Below are positions 35,834 to 44,730 of a stretch of DNA of 64,000 bases, piece by piece. Every line of letters starts with the position of its first letter. The first letter of the stretch is position 1. Source of the DNA: Phragmitibacter flavus (GTDB taxonomy: Bacteria > Verrucomicrobiota > Verrucomicrobiia > Verrucomicrobiales > Verrucomicrobiaceae); contig NZ_VAUV01000014.1 in NCBI RefSeq assembly GCF_005780165.1, positions 1-64,000 of the forward strand. The letters are read 5' to 3'. A program made the position numbers and the translations under genes. The notes below the pieces were generated by a model that worked only from the letters and a program-made list of their open reading frames with translations, did not search any database and was not told the DNA's origin.

Positions 35834-37420
35834 ATGAGATGGGTTTTCCTGTTTTGGTGCTGCTGTTTTTTGGGATTCGCGATTTTGCAGTCCAAACATG
35901 GAGCTTGGCAAAGCGACCTGGGAGGCGACCCCGATGAGGCGGCGCATGCGGTGACAAGTCTGATGGTGCGGGACTATGTGGTTCATTCCTTCGGGAGCCA
36001 TCCGTTGGAGTTCGCCGACGCGTATTATGCTCGCTATCCAAAAGTGGCGTTGGGACATTACCCGCCGGGATATTATGCGCTGGTTGCCGTAGTCCTTACC
36101 CTGTTTTCATCGATCCAAACCTTGCTGGTGTTGCAGGCAGTTCTCGCAGCTTCTGTGGCGACCTTTTTAGTATGGTTTGGATCGAGGACAATGTCGGTCT
36201 GGTTGGGGTTGGTGGCGGGTGTAGCCTGGTGTATGACGATGCCGGTGTTGAAGTTGTCGATGCTGGTGATGGCCGATTTCTTTCTGGTGTTGATGTGCCT
36301 GGCGGCAACCGGGGCGTTTGCGCTCTTCATGAGAAAACCGAAGGCGGCTTGGGCACTGGCGTTTGGGGTTTTTGCTTCGATGGCGATTCTCATCAAAGGT
36401 TCGGGTTGGATGCTCGCACTCTTGCCTCCGATTGCGATTGGATTGGCGAAAGAATGGAGACTGTTGATCAAACCTTCGCTATGGCTGGCACCGTTGCCGG
36501 TGTTGCTGCTGGCGCTGCCTTGGCAGTGGTTTTCTTTCCGATTTACTGAGGAGGGAATGAGCGGATTGTCGCCCGCGGGCCATTTCATGGAGGCACTGCC
36601 ATTTTACGGGAGGGCGTTTGTGGACAACTATGGGTGGCCGCTGGCGCTGGTGATGGTGATTGCTCTTGTTCAGTTGGTGTGGCGATGGGGGAGTGGCAGT
36701 AAAGTTGGTTTCGTGGAAGCTGCTTTGTGGGCTTTGCTCCTCTCTGGAGCGGTGATGATGATGTCGGTTCCAGCCGGGCTAAGTTCGCGATATTTTCTGC
36801 CGTTGAGTGCACCGATGATGTTGTTGGTGGTGCTAAGCATGAGCCGGTGGCTCGATTGGTTCAGCTGGCCGCCATTGGTAAAGGTGGGGGCCGTTGGGTT
36901 GGTGATGGGGATCTCGGTGGGGAGTCTGGTTTCGTTGCCCAAATTGGCCAAAGAAGTGAAAGGGTTTTCAAATGGGGTGTTGATGGTTCATGAGGAGGGG
37001 ATAGCAGACCATGGCACCATGCTGATCTGCTCGGATGCAAGGGGTGAAGGGGCCATGGTGGCAGCAGCTGCTTTTGATGAAGGCATGCGAGGGCTGGAAG
37101 GGTTCAGAATGTTGAGGGCTTCGAAGGTGTTGGCGGAGATTGACTGGCTGGGGAGGGGAAATGAGGAGTTGTTTGCCAGTGACCAGGAGATGTTGAAATA
37201 TTTGGAACAACAAAGGGTGGAGTGGGTGTTGGTCGACCAAAGTGTGGCGGAGGTGGATCGGCCCGCTTATTTTGGTCAGCTCACGGGTGCATTGAAGGCA
37301 GCGGATGGTGAGTGGAGCCAATGGCGCGAGGTGAAGGTGCAGCGGGCGGTCAATGATTTTGGATCGATGCAGATCTTCCGGCGGATTGGTCCACCGAAAA
37401 GAGTGGGGGATGGGGTCTAA
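35834..37420 (+). CDS. GT39/ArnT-like membrane glycosyltransferase
   Basis: An integral membrane protein of about 528 residues with 10-12 segments. The first periplasmic loop contains GDPDEAAHAVTSLMVRDY, with the DE pair characteristic of GT-C enzymes (PMT_2/GT39), followed by PKVALGHYPPGYYALVAV. It should use a lipid-phosphate-linked sugar to modify a substrate in the periplasm. A GTG at 35759 would overlap the upstream gene; ATG 35834 is preferred because GGAG lies eight bases upstream and the membrane segment begins at once. It ends two bases before the next GT4. Confidence 0.83.
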   Translation: MRWVFLFWCCCFLGFAILQSKHGAWQSDLGGDPDEAAHAVTSLMVRDYVVHSFGSHPLEFADAYYARYPKVALGHYPPGYYALVAVVLTLFSSIQTLLVLQAVLAASVATFLVWFGSRTMSVWLGLVAGVAWCMTMPVLKLSMLVMADFFLVLMCLAATGAFALFMRKPKAAWALAFGVFASMAILIKGSGWMLALLPPIAIGLAKEWRLLIKPSLWLAPLPVLLLALPWQWFSFRFTEEGMSGLSPAGHFMEALPFYGRAFVDNYGWPLALVMVIALVQLVWRWGSGSKVGFVEAALWALLLSGAVMMMSVPAGLSSRYFLPLSAPMMLLVVLSMSRWLDWFSWPPLVKVGAVGLVMGISVGSLVSLPKLAKEVKGFSNGVLMVHEEGIADHGTMLICSDARGEGAMVAAAAFDEGMRGLEGFRMLRASKVLAEIDWLGRGNEELFASDQEMLKYLEQQRVEWVLVDQSVAEVDRPAYFGQLTGALKAADGEWSQWREVKVQRAVNDFGSMQIFRRIGPPKRVGDGV

Positions 37421-37422
37421 GT

Positions 37423-38631
37423 ATGAAACGCCCGAGGTTGCTGTTCATTTCCAATCTGTTCCCGGATGAAACAGAACGTTATCGCGGATTGGACAATGCC
37501 ACGGTGTTGCACCGATTGTCCGATTCGTGGGAGATCAGAGTGCTTGCTTTGAGACCAACACTGAAAGCATGGTTGTCGTCAGGCAAGGAGTCGTGGAATC
37601 CACGGTCGGGTGACGAGATCTTCGCGCCGAACTTTGTGCCGGTCCGTTATGTGCCAAGGATTGGGGACTTGGTGAATCATCAGCTCATGGAGCGGGCATT
37701 GGAGAATGCGATGGAGGTGCAGCGGGGGAAGCAGGAGTTCGATGTGGTGATGGCGAGTTGGTTGTATCCGGATGGATGGGCGGCGGCGGCGCTGGCAAAA
37801 AAGCTGGGGTTGCCGTTGGTGCTGATCGCGCAGGGGTCGGATGTGCATCGCTATCTGAAAGTGGCCAGGCGACGAACTTTGATCTTGGAGGCGGTGGAAC
37901 AAAGCGTGGCGGTGATCACCAGAAGCAAGTCACTGGCGCGATTGTTGGAAGCGGCGGGGGTGCCGAATGAAAAATTGAAGCCAGTGGCTAATGGAGTGGA
38001 CAGCAAGGTGTTCCATCGAAATGGGCTCGGCGGTGAGCGTGAAAACCGAGGATTGGGAGGGGAAGCGAAGGTGGTTTTGTTTGTGGGGAATTTGTTGCCG
38101 GTCAAAAACCCAGGATTGTTGGTGAGGGCATTCGGGGAGGTGGTAAGGGCCAGGCCGGAATGGCGGATGCAATTGCTGATTGCGGGGAAAGGTCCAATGG
38201 AAAAAGAATTGAAGGAGTTGGTGGAGAAGTTGGGAATGGCGGGTCAGGTGACATTTCTAGGACCATTGCCGGCGGTGGAAATTGGAGAAAGAATGAGGGC
38301 GGCGGATTTGTTGTGTTTGAGCAGTCGGAACGAAGGGCTGCCCAATGTGGTATTGGAGTCAATGGCTTGTGGATTGCCGGTGTTGGCGACGGATGTGGGC
38401 GGGATACATGAAGTGGTGGATGAGCCGTGGAAGGGGCTGTTGACTCCAGAGGATGATGTGGAGGCGTTCGCACAGGCGATGGAAAAATTGTTGGAGACGC
38501 CATTGGACGGGAAGCGGATCGCGGAGTATGGCGGCACCCTGTCTTGGGAGAGAACTGCCGCGGTTTATCAGTCGGTTCTGGAAACAGCCGTGGAGAGTGA
38601 TTCGGAAAAGAGTTTTCAGCTTAAATCATGA
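37423..38631 (+). CDS. Glycosyltransferase family 4
   Basis: A 402-residue GT-B enzyme. LLFISNLFPDETERYRGLDN is the acceptor-side start, VVLFVGNLLPVKNPGLLVRAF opens the donor domain, LIAGKGPMEKELK follows, and SSRNEGLPNVVLESMACGLPVLATDVGG holds the E-x7-E motif. It starts two bases after the GT39-like gene and ends four bases before the next GT2, so it is translationally coupled within the operon. Confidence 0.92.
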   Translation: MKRPRLLFISNLFPDETERYRGLDNATVLHRLSDSWEIRVLALRPTLKAWLSSGKESWNPRSGDEIFAPNFVPVRYVPRIGDLVNHQLMERALENAMEVQRGKQEFDVVMASWLYPDGWAAAALAKKLGLPLVLIAQGSDVHRYLKVARRRTLILEAVEQSVAVITRSKSLARLLEAAGVPNEKLKPVANGVDSKVFHRNGLGGERENRGLGGEAKVVLFVGNLLPVKNPGLLVRAFGEVVRARPEWRMQLLIAGKGPMEKELKELVEKLGMAGQVTFLGPLPAVEIGERMRAADLLCLSSRNEGLPNVVLESMACGLPVLATDVGGIHEVVDEPWKGLLTPEDDVEAFAQAMEKLLETPLDGKRIAEYGGTLSWERTAAVYQSVLETAVESDSEKSFQLKS

Positions 38632-38635
38632 CATT

Positions 38636-39760
38636 ATGGATCTAACCTTTGTGTTTCCTTGTTTGAACGAAGAGCGCTCTTTAGGCGCGTGTATTGACCG
38701 TGTGCGCGGTTCGTTGGTGCGAGATCCAGAACTTCGGTTCGAGGTGGTGGTGGCGGACAATGGCAGCACGGATGACTCGAGGTTGATTGCTGAGAGGCAT
38801 GGAGCCCGTGTGGTGCCGGTGCCGGAGCGCGGTTACGGAGCGGCTTTGAGCGGCGGGATCAACGGCGCGCAAGGCAGTTATGTGATGTTCGCGGATGCGG
38901 ATGGCACCTATCTCTATGAGGACGCCTTGAGTCTCTACCAGGAAACGAGAAAGGCGAATGCGGACATGGGAATCGCTTCGCGGTTGAAAGGGCGCATTGA
39001 GAAGGACGCGATGCCGCCGTTGCATCGGTGGTTGGGAACGCCGGTGTTGACCTGGTTGATCAACCGTTTGTTTGGCGGGAAATTGAGCGACTGCAATTCG
39101 GGATTCCGTTGTATTCGACGTGAATCCTTCAACAAATGGAACATTCGGGCCACCGGGATGGAGTTTGCCTCAGAGCTGTTGATCAAGGCCCTGAAGAATG
39201 ACGCGAAGAGTGTGGAGATTCCGTCGGGATTGACACCGAGTCCGGTGGAGAGGATGCCCCATCTGCGGACCTGGAGGGATGGGATGCGGCACCTGTTGTT
39301 TATTTTGTCGGAGCGACCAAGGTTGTTTGAGGTGGCAGGACTGGGGTTGTTGATATTTGCGACGTTGTTGCAGGCAATGGCGGCATTGTTGGGGCCGATC
39401 GGGGTGGGAAGCATTCACATCTTTGATGTGCACAGTCAGGTGTTGGTGATGTTGGGGGCGATGATGGGAGCGCAATTGTATTTGTTCAGCTGCATGTTGT
39501 ATCTTCGCAGCAATGATCCGCCATTGGGGATCACTCGAAAGTTGATTGAGATGGAGGAGGGGATCTTGTTCTTCCTTTTGCTGGGATTATTGCTCGGGAT
39601 TGGGGCGGTGGTGTTATGGATCACGATGCAGTGGGCGTTGAATCGCTTCAGCGGATTGCACCATGCGAATGAGCTGATTGTATGGGTGCATTTTTTGGCG
39701 GTTCCGGCGTTGTCGGCGATTGGACTTCTCGGTTTGCATGTATTGCGCAAGGCGCGGTAG
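38636..39760 (+). CDS. Glycosyltransferase family 2, dolichyl-phosphate-glucose synthase-like
   Basis: A protein of about 374 residues. The GT-A domain shows LTFVFPCLNEERSLGACIDR, VVVADNGSTDDSR, GYGAALSGGINGAQGSYVMFADADGTY (DxD) and SDCNSGFRCIRRE. Four hydrophobic segments follow (about 225-370). The arrangement matches lipid-phosphate-sugar synthases, which make polyprenyl-phosphate sugars for GT-C enzymes, and the GT39-like gene two genes upstream would be a natural user. ATG at 38636 is chosen over 38453, which lies deep in the previous gene. Confidence 0.88.
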   Translation: MDLTFVFPCLNEERSLGACIDRVRGSLVRDPELRFEVVVADNGSTDDSRLIAERHGARVVPVPERGYGAALSGGINGAQGSYVMFADADGTYLYEDALSLYQETRKANADMGIASRLKGRIEKDAMPPLHRWLGTPVLTWLINRLFGGKLSDCNSGFRCIRRESFNKWNIRATGMEFASELLIKALKNDAKSVEIPSGLTPSPVERMPHLRTWRDGMRHLLFILSERPRLFEVAGLGLLIFATLLQAMAALLGPIGVGSIHIFDVHSQVLVMLGAMMGAQLYLFSCMLYLRSNDPPLGITRKLIEMEEGILFFLLLGLLLGIGAVVLWITMQWALNRFSGLHHANELIVWVHFLAVPALSAIGLLGLHVLRKAR

Positions 39761-39803
39761 TGGACTAAGAAGGCGTGGAGTTGAAACCGTTGAGCATGAA
39801 TTT

Positions 39804-40034
39804 ATGAAGAACGAGAAAAGAGCTGGTTTTACATTGTTGGAGACGCTGGCGATGCTGGTGTGTTTGTTTGTGCTGGTGTGGTTGAGTTTTGCGTTGTGGC
39901 GCAAAGCGAACCGACCTCCGCAGGATTTGTCGGCTCCGGCTCTGGTTCCGGCTGCGGTGGTTGAGGAGGGGATGAAGGTGGAGACGGGTGATGTGAAACC
40001 TGACGGGGAGAAATTGCCGGCTGAGACCCCCTGA
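39804..40034 (+). CDS. Short prepilin-like protein
   Basis: A 76-residue protein starting MKNEKRAGFTLLETLAML. The sequence KRAG-FTLLE is a type IV prepilin cleavage site: basic leader, Gly before the cut, Phe at +1 and Glu at +5, followed by a hydrophobic helix. The remaining part is only about 45 residues of polar, Pro- and Glu-rich sequence, far too short for a normal pilin head. It lies between a GT2 and an EEP-family gene in the polysaccharide operon. It may be a minor pseudopilin or a remnant. A prepilin peptidase gene is not in the window. Confidence 0.72.
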   Translation: MKNEKRAGFTLLETLAMLVCLFVLVWLSFALWRKANRPPQDLSAPALVPAAVVEEGMKVETGDVKPDGEKLPAETP

Positions 40035-40062
40035 ATTTCTGTTGGGTAGCAGGTTTGGATTT

Positions 40063-41205
40063 ATGAAGGAGGTGTCAAAATCTTGGTCAACTCGTGTCTG
40101 GGTGGGGCTGGGTGAGGCGCTGCTGGATGAGAGCAAACGGTTGTTGTTGTTAGCGCGAATCGGGAGGTGGTTGCGTTATGCGTTGAGGGGTTTGGTGGGG
40201 GGGTATGTGTTGTTTTTGGTGGGGTTGTGGATGGGATTTCGCTGGTTGGGCGAGGGGAATTTGACTATGGCCTTCTTGTTGTATGTGCCATGGCTGACCT
40301 GGGCTTTGCCATTGGTGCCATTGCTGGCTCTGGCCTTGTTGATGGATTGGAAGTCTTTGGTGTTTGGCGGGCTGGCGGGGGCGGTGGTGATGTCGGGTCT
40401 TGCGGGGTGGTCATGGCATAGGGTTGTGGAGGTCGGGAAGGATCGGGGGAGATCATTGACGGTGTTTAGTTTTAACCGAGGCCAGAGTCAGGGGGCTTCG
40501 CAGCGGCCGTTTATTGCGCAGGTGAAGCCGGATATTTTGGTGTTTCAGGAAGCACGCGGGAGGGCTTCGCAGTTTTTGCAGGCGGAGGGTTATGAGGCAT
40601 TCAAGTTCGGCGATAGTGTGGGGGAATATACGTTGGTTTCGAAATTCCCGGTTTTATCTACGTCGCTGGTGGTTCACGAGGGGCATGCGGTGGCGGGAAG
40701 GTTTGTAATTGACTGGGACGGGCGGGAGGTGGCGGTTTATTCGGTGCATTTGCGCACGCCGCGTGATGCGTTGCTGGCGATGCGGAGAGGCGCTTTTTTG
40801 TGGGGCGTTTTGGGGGTGCCGGGGACGAAGGGGGGGGAGAAACGTCGCGCTTATGAGGAGTTTTGGGATCGGCAGGTGGAGTCGGCTGAGGTGGTGGTCA
40901 AGGCATGCCGTGAGGAGAAGCTGCCTATGGTGGTGGCGGGGGATTTCAATGCGCCTGCACCAGGTTATATTCATCAGTTGCTGACGGAGGAGATGATTGA
41001 CACCCATGAGGTCGCGGGTTGGGGGGGGGGATATACGTTTCCAGGTAGGACGGGGAATCCTCTGGCTTTGCGTCGGCCATGGCTGCGGATTGACAAAATT
41101 CTGTGCAGTGAGCATTGGCGGCCGCAGTGGAACATGGTGGAGCCGGAGCAGCCGAGTCAGCATCGGGCGTTGGCGGCTCAGTTGACGTGGGTGGACGAGG
41201 GGTGA
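40063..41205 (+). CDS. Membrane-anchored endonuclease/exonuclease/phosphatase (EEP) family protein
   Basis: A protein of about 380 residues. Three membrane segments (about 35-55, 66-90 and 95-115) precede an EEP domain with IALV-type core: DILVFQEARG (metal-binding Glu), AVYSVHLRTPRD (His), VVAGDFNAPAPG (D-x-N), LRIDKILC and SQHRALAA (catalytic His). All catalytic residues are present. Such enzymes cleave phosphodiesters of nucleic acids, lipids or sugars. A periplasmic or outer-face role in the polysaccharide operon, for example on a lipid-phosphate carrier, is possible. Confidence 0.83.
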   Translation: MKEVSKSWSTRVWVGLGEALLDESKRLLLLARIGRWLRYALRGLVGGYVLFLVGLWMGFRWLGEGNLTMAFLLYVPWLTWALPLVPLLALALLMDWKSLVFGGLAGAVVMSGLAGWSWHRVVEVGKDRGRSLTVFSFNRGQSQGASQRPFIAQVKPDILVFQEARGRASQFLQAEGYEAFKFGDSVGEYTLVSKFPVLSTSLVVHEGHAVAGRFVIDWDGREVAVYSVHLRTPRDALLAMRRGAFLWGVLGVPGTKGGEKRRAYEEFWDRQVESAEVVVKACREEKLPMVVAGDFNAPAPGYIHQLLTEEMIDTHEVAGWGGGYTFPGRTGNPLALRRPWLRIDKILCSEHWRPQWNMVEPEQPSQHRALAAQLTWVDEG

Positions 41206-41227
41206 ATTGCTGTTCGTTCGTTTGTTT

Positions 41228-42328
41228 ATGGATGATGGCGGCAGATGGCCGTTGGTGTCGGTGGTGATCCCGGCACACAATGCGGAGGAGACGATTGGGG
41301 CGACGCTGGAGTCGGTGTTGGGGCAGAGTTATGGGAATTTTGAGGTCATAGTGGTGGACGATGGGTCGACGGATGGGACGGCGGGGTTGGTTGAAGAAGT
41401 GGCGTTACGGGATGTGCGGGTCAGATTGGTGAGACAAGTGCGGGGTGGGGTGGCGGCGGCGAGAAATGCGGGGATTGAGCGGACGTCTGGAGTGTATGTG
41501 GCACCAATTGACGCGGATGATGTGTGGCATCCGCAGCGATTGGAGTTGCATGTGGCGGCATTGGAGAGGGAGGGGGAGGATACAGGGGTGGTTTATTCGC
41601 CTTATTACCGGATTGATGCGCTGGGAAGGGAGCGGAGCCGGTCGTATCTTTATTATGAAAAGGGGGATGTTTTTGAGCTGCAACTGGCGACCAATCTGGT
41701 GGGAAATGGGAGCGGAATGATGATGAGGGCGGCTTGTTTGGAGTCGGTCGGTTGTTACGATACCTCTCTTCATGAGGCAGGGGCGCAGGGTTGCGAGGAT
41801 TATTTGCTACAGTTAAAACTGGCCCATCAATTTAAGTTTGTGTGTGTGCCTCAGTATCTGATTGGCTATCGGAGTCATCGGCGGAATATGTCAAGGAACG
41901 GCGTGCGGATGGCGCGGTCGCAAGTTTTAATGTATAGGCATGTGCAGGAGAGGTATGGGGCCAGCGGGGATTATTTTGACAGGGGTTATGGAAATACTCT
42001 GAGCATGTTGACGCTGAGGGTGTGCCGGGCGAGTGGGGCAGTGGCTGGGTTTAGGGAGTTGAAGGCGAATTTGCAGTCGTGGAGGCAGTTTTGGTATTTT
42101 ATGAGGAGCACGGTGGAGGTGTTTGTGGTGAAGTTTCAAAAGTTGGTGATGCCGGGGATTTTTTACTGGGCGGAGGGGTGGATGAGGCTGCGGCATGAGC
42201 GGAGGGCGTTGAAGCAGTATGAGGAGGATTTGGCGGGGCGCGGTGAGGCAGGTCAGAGGGTGGCGAGGCGGGAAAGTGGAGACGTGTCTGCTGGTGCCCA
42301 GGGGTCTGAAATTGCCGGGAAGGATTGA
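41228..42328 (+). CDS. Glycosyltransferase family 2
   Basis: A protein of about 366 residues with a complete GT2 core: VSVVIPAHNAEETIGATLES, EVIVVDDGSTDGTAGL, AAARNAGIERTSGVYVAPIDADDVW (DxD) and QGCEDYLLQLKLAH. The C-terminal 100 residues are basic and Arg-rich. A TTG at 41207 would add seven residues; ATG 41228 lies nearer to the domain. It is the last gene of the tight operon that begins with the initiating transferase at 34275. Confidence 0.9.
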   Translation: MDDGGRWPLVSVVIPAHNAEETIGATLESVLGQSYGNFEVIVVDDGSTDGTAGLVEEVALRDVRVRLVRQVRGGVAAARNAGIERTSGVYVAPIDADDVWHPQRLELHVAALEREGEDTGVVYSPYYRIDALGRERSRSYLYYEKGDVFELQLATNLVGNGSGMMMRAACLESVGCYDTSLHEAGAQGCEDYLLQLKLAHQFKFVCVPQYLIGYRSHRRNMSRNGVRMARSQVLMYRHVQERYGASGDYFDRGYGNTLSMLTLRVCRASGAVAGFRELKANLQSWRQFWYFMRSTVEVFVVKFQKLVMPGIFYWAEGWMRLRHERRALKQYEEDLAGRGEAGQRVARRESGDVSAGAQGSEIAGKD

Positions 42329-42422
42329 ATAGCCGGTAAAAACCGGATTGAATTGAGCGTATCAGTAGGAGGGGGGGGGATTGAAGAGATTTTTCGAGGT
42401 GGTGATTTTAACCTTTTTTATT

Positions 42423-43892
42423 ATGAACTTGTTGCATGACCATCGGTTGTTTGAGACTCGTCGTCACTTCTTTAAGCGAGGTGGAAATGCGATGGGTTAT
42501 GCAGCGTTGTCATCGCTTTTTGGACAGGCAGTGATGCAGCAGCAGGCTGGGGCGAGTGGCGCAACCGGGTTGGGGACTTTGGGTCCGCACTTTCCGCCGA
42601 CGGCGAAGCGGGTGATTTATCTGCACATGGTGGGCGGCCCTTCGCAGATGGACTTGTTTGATTACAAGCCGGCGATGAAGGACTGGTATGACAAGGATCT
42701 ACCGGAGAGCATTCGCAAGGGACAGCGGTTGACGACCATGACGAGCGGTCAGACTCGGTTCCCGATTGCACCGTCGAAGTATGAGTTTGCTCAGGCGGGT
42801 CAGTGCGGGATGTGGATGAACAAGGAAATGTTGCCGTTTTTGGCGAAGTCGGCGGATGATATTTGCTGGATCAAGTCATTGCATACGGAGGCGATCAATC
42901 ATGAGCCGGCGATTGCGGCAATGCAGACGGGGAACCAGATTCCGGGGAAGCCGTGTTTGGGTTCCTGGGCGTCCTATGGGTTGGGGTCGATGAATGCGAA
43001 TTTGCCGACCTTTGTGGTGTTGGTGGCAACGCCGACGAATCGGGATCAGGAGCAGGCGATTTCATCGCGGTTGTGGTCGGCGGGTTTTTTACCGGGTGAG
43101 CACGCGGGGGTGAGCTTCCGCAGCAAGGGCGATCCGATTTTGTTCATCAATAATCCGCCAGGGGTGCCGAGCAGTGTGCGCCGCCGGACTTTGGATGGGA
43201 TCAATTCGTTGAACCAGTTGAACTATGAGGCGGTGGGTGATCCGGAGACACACACCCGGATTCAGCAGTATGAGATGGCTTTTCGGATGCAGGCGAGTGT
43301 GCCGGAGTTGACGGACATCAGCAAGGAGCCGGAGCACATTTTTAAACTTTACGGGGAGGAGGCACGCAAGCCGGGATCGTTTGCGAACACGACGTTGATG
43401 GCGCGCCGACTGGTGGAGCGGGGCGTGAGGTTTGTGCAGGTGTATCACAACAACTGGGATCACCACTCCAATGTAAACGGGCGGATGCCATCGCAGTGCA
43501 AGGACATTGACCAGCCGTGCCATGCGCTGATTGAGGATCTGAAACAGCGCGGAATGTTTGAAGACACGCTAATTGTCTGGGGCGGGGAATTCGGGCGGAC
43601 GATTTATAGTCAGGGCGGGCTTACCAAGACCAATTATGGGCGGGATCATCATCCGCGTTGTTTCACGATGTGGATGGCGGGTGGTGGAGCCAAGGGGGGC
43701 GTGGTGCATGGCGAGACGGATGATTTCAGCTACAACATCGTCAAAGATCCGGTGCATATTCGGGATTTTCACGCGACGATGCTGCATTTATTGGGGTTTG
43801 AGCATGAGAAATTCTCGTTCAAATCGCAAGGGCTGGACGGAAAACTGACGGGGGTTGAGGCCGCCCACGTGGTGAAGCAGTTGATTGGTTGA
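42423..43892 (+). CDS. DUF1501 family protein
   Basis: A protein of about 489 residues of the DUF1501 group, alkaline-phosphatase/sulfatase-fold proteins expanded in Planctomycetota and Verrucomicrobiota. RRHFFKRGGNAMGYAALSSL resembles a Tat-type signal. Typical family segments are YLHMVGGPSQMDLFDYKP, VWGGEFGRT and GRDHHPRCFTMWMAGGGAKGG, with metal-type D/H residues. It usually pairs with a DUF1549/DUF1553 cytochrome, which is absent here. A TTG at 42381 has the better ribosome-binding site (AGGAGGGGG), so the true start could be there; ATG 42423 matches the family's usual start. Confidence 0.9.
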   Translation: MNLLHDHRLFETRRHFFKRGGNAMGYAALSSLFGQAVMQQQAGASGATGLGTLGPHFPPTAKRVIYLHMVGGPSQMDLFDYKPAMKDWYDKDLPESIRKGQRLTTMTSGQTRFPIAPSKYEFAQAGQCGMWMNKEMLPFLAKSADDICWIKSLHTEAINHEPAIAAMQTGNQIPGKPCLGSWASYGLGSMNANLPTFVVLVATPTNRDQEQAISSRLWSAGFLPGEHAGVSFRSKGDPILFINNPPGVPSSVRRRTLDGINSLNQLNYEAVGDPETHTRIQQYEMAFRMQASVPELTDISKEPEHIFKLYGEEARKPGSFANTTLMARRLVERGVRFVQVYHNNWDHHSNVNGRMPSQCKDIDQPCHALIEDLKQRGMFEDTLIVWGGEFGRTIYSQGGLTKTNYGRDHHPRCFTMWMAGGGAKGGVVHGETDDFSYNIVKDPVHIRDFHATMLHLLGFEHEKFSFKSQGLDGKLTGVEAAHVVKQLIG

Positions 43893-43947
43893 GGTCAATC
43901 AATCAAGGGGTTGGCACGGTTGAGGATTTGTTATAGGATCGGAACTT

Positions 43948-44682
43948 ATGAACGCGCGCGCACTTTTGTTTACCCTGGTTGCTGGTTTGAGTCTGCAAGG
44001 TTTGGCCGAAGCTGAAGTGAAGGCGATTCCCAAGGAGAAGGAGGGGCGTTGGGGAGTTTACACGTTCGATGAGGCGAAGGAGGAGGCGGTGAAAAAGAAA
44101 AAACCGCTGGCGATCTTGGTCATTGATTACCGGACGGAGGAGGAGTCAGTGAAAGAGGCGAACAGCCGTGCTTTTTGGGGGATGGAAAAGGACGCGACCA
44201 TGGTGGTGGTGATGTCGAATTTGATGACGGCGGCCAAGGGTCGGATGGGAGAAACGTTGTATGGGATTTTGACCGGCCCAGACTTGGGCAAGGCGTATCC
44301 GAAGCTGATGGTAACGTCCTCCGATGCCGGAGTAGTTTTGGGGAAAATGACGGCGGAGCAGTTGATTGCGGCTGACGAGAAGGCGGTGAAGGCATTTGGA
44401 ACGGAGATGGAGGTGGCCAACAAAAATCCTGCGGCTGCAGCAGCTGCATCGGGAGCAATGACAGCGGCAAGCACCCCTGGGGCGGTGGTGATCAAAACCC
44501 CGGTGGCGGCGGCCTGGACGAATTCGGGTGGTCAAACCATTCAGGCGGCCGTGATTGCGATCGCGGCGGACAAGGTGGTGTTTCAGATGCCGAACGGCAG
44601 CAAGGTGGATTATCCTCTGGCGAATTTGGATGCGGCTTCGTTGAAGCGTGTGGAAGAGTTGAAGGCGGCGAACGCGAAATGA
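43948..44682 (+). CDS. Secreted protein with C-terminal SLA1-homology (SHD1) domain
   Basis: A 244-residue protein with a signal peptide (about 1-22, ending AEAE). The middle region (RWGVYTFDEAKEEAVKKKKPLAILVIDY) looks like a thioredoxin-like fold without a CxxC pair. An Ala-rich linker leads to residues 188-238, where WTNSGGQTIQAAVIAIAADKVVF and PNGSKVDYPLANLD match the SHD1 pattern common in Planctomycetota and Verrucomicrobiota, a small SH3-like domain thought to bind peptides. Function unknown. Confidence 0.72.
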   Translation: MNARALLFTLVAGLSLQGLAEAEVKAIPKEKEGRWGVYTFDEAKEEAVKKKKPLAILVIDYRTEEESVKEANSRAFWGMEKDATMVVVMSNLMTAAKGRMGETLYGILTGPDLGKAYPKLMVTSSDAGVVLGKMTAEQLIAADEKAVKAFGTEMEVANKNPAAAAAASGAMTAASTPGAVVIKTPVAAAWTNSGGQTIQAAVIAIAADKVVFQMPNGSKVDYPLANLDAASLKRVEELKAANAK

Positions 44683-44730
44683 GAAATTTCGGAAGTCGTG
44701 AGTCGAGAATACTGATTCGATGGGGATGTT

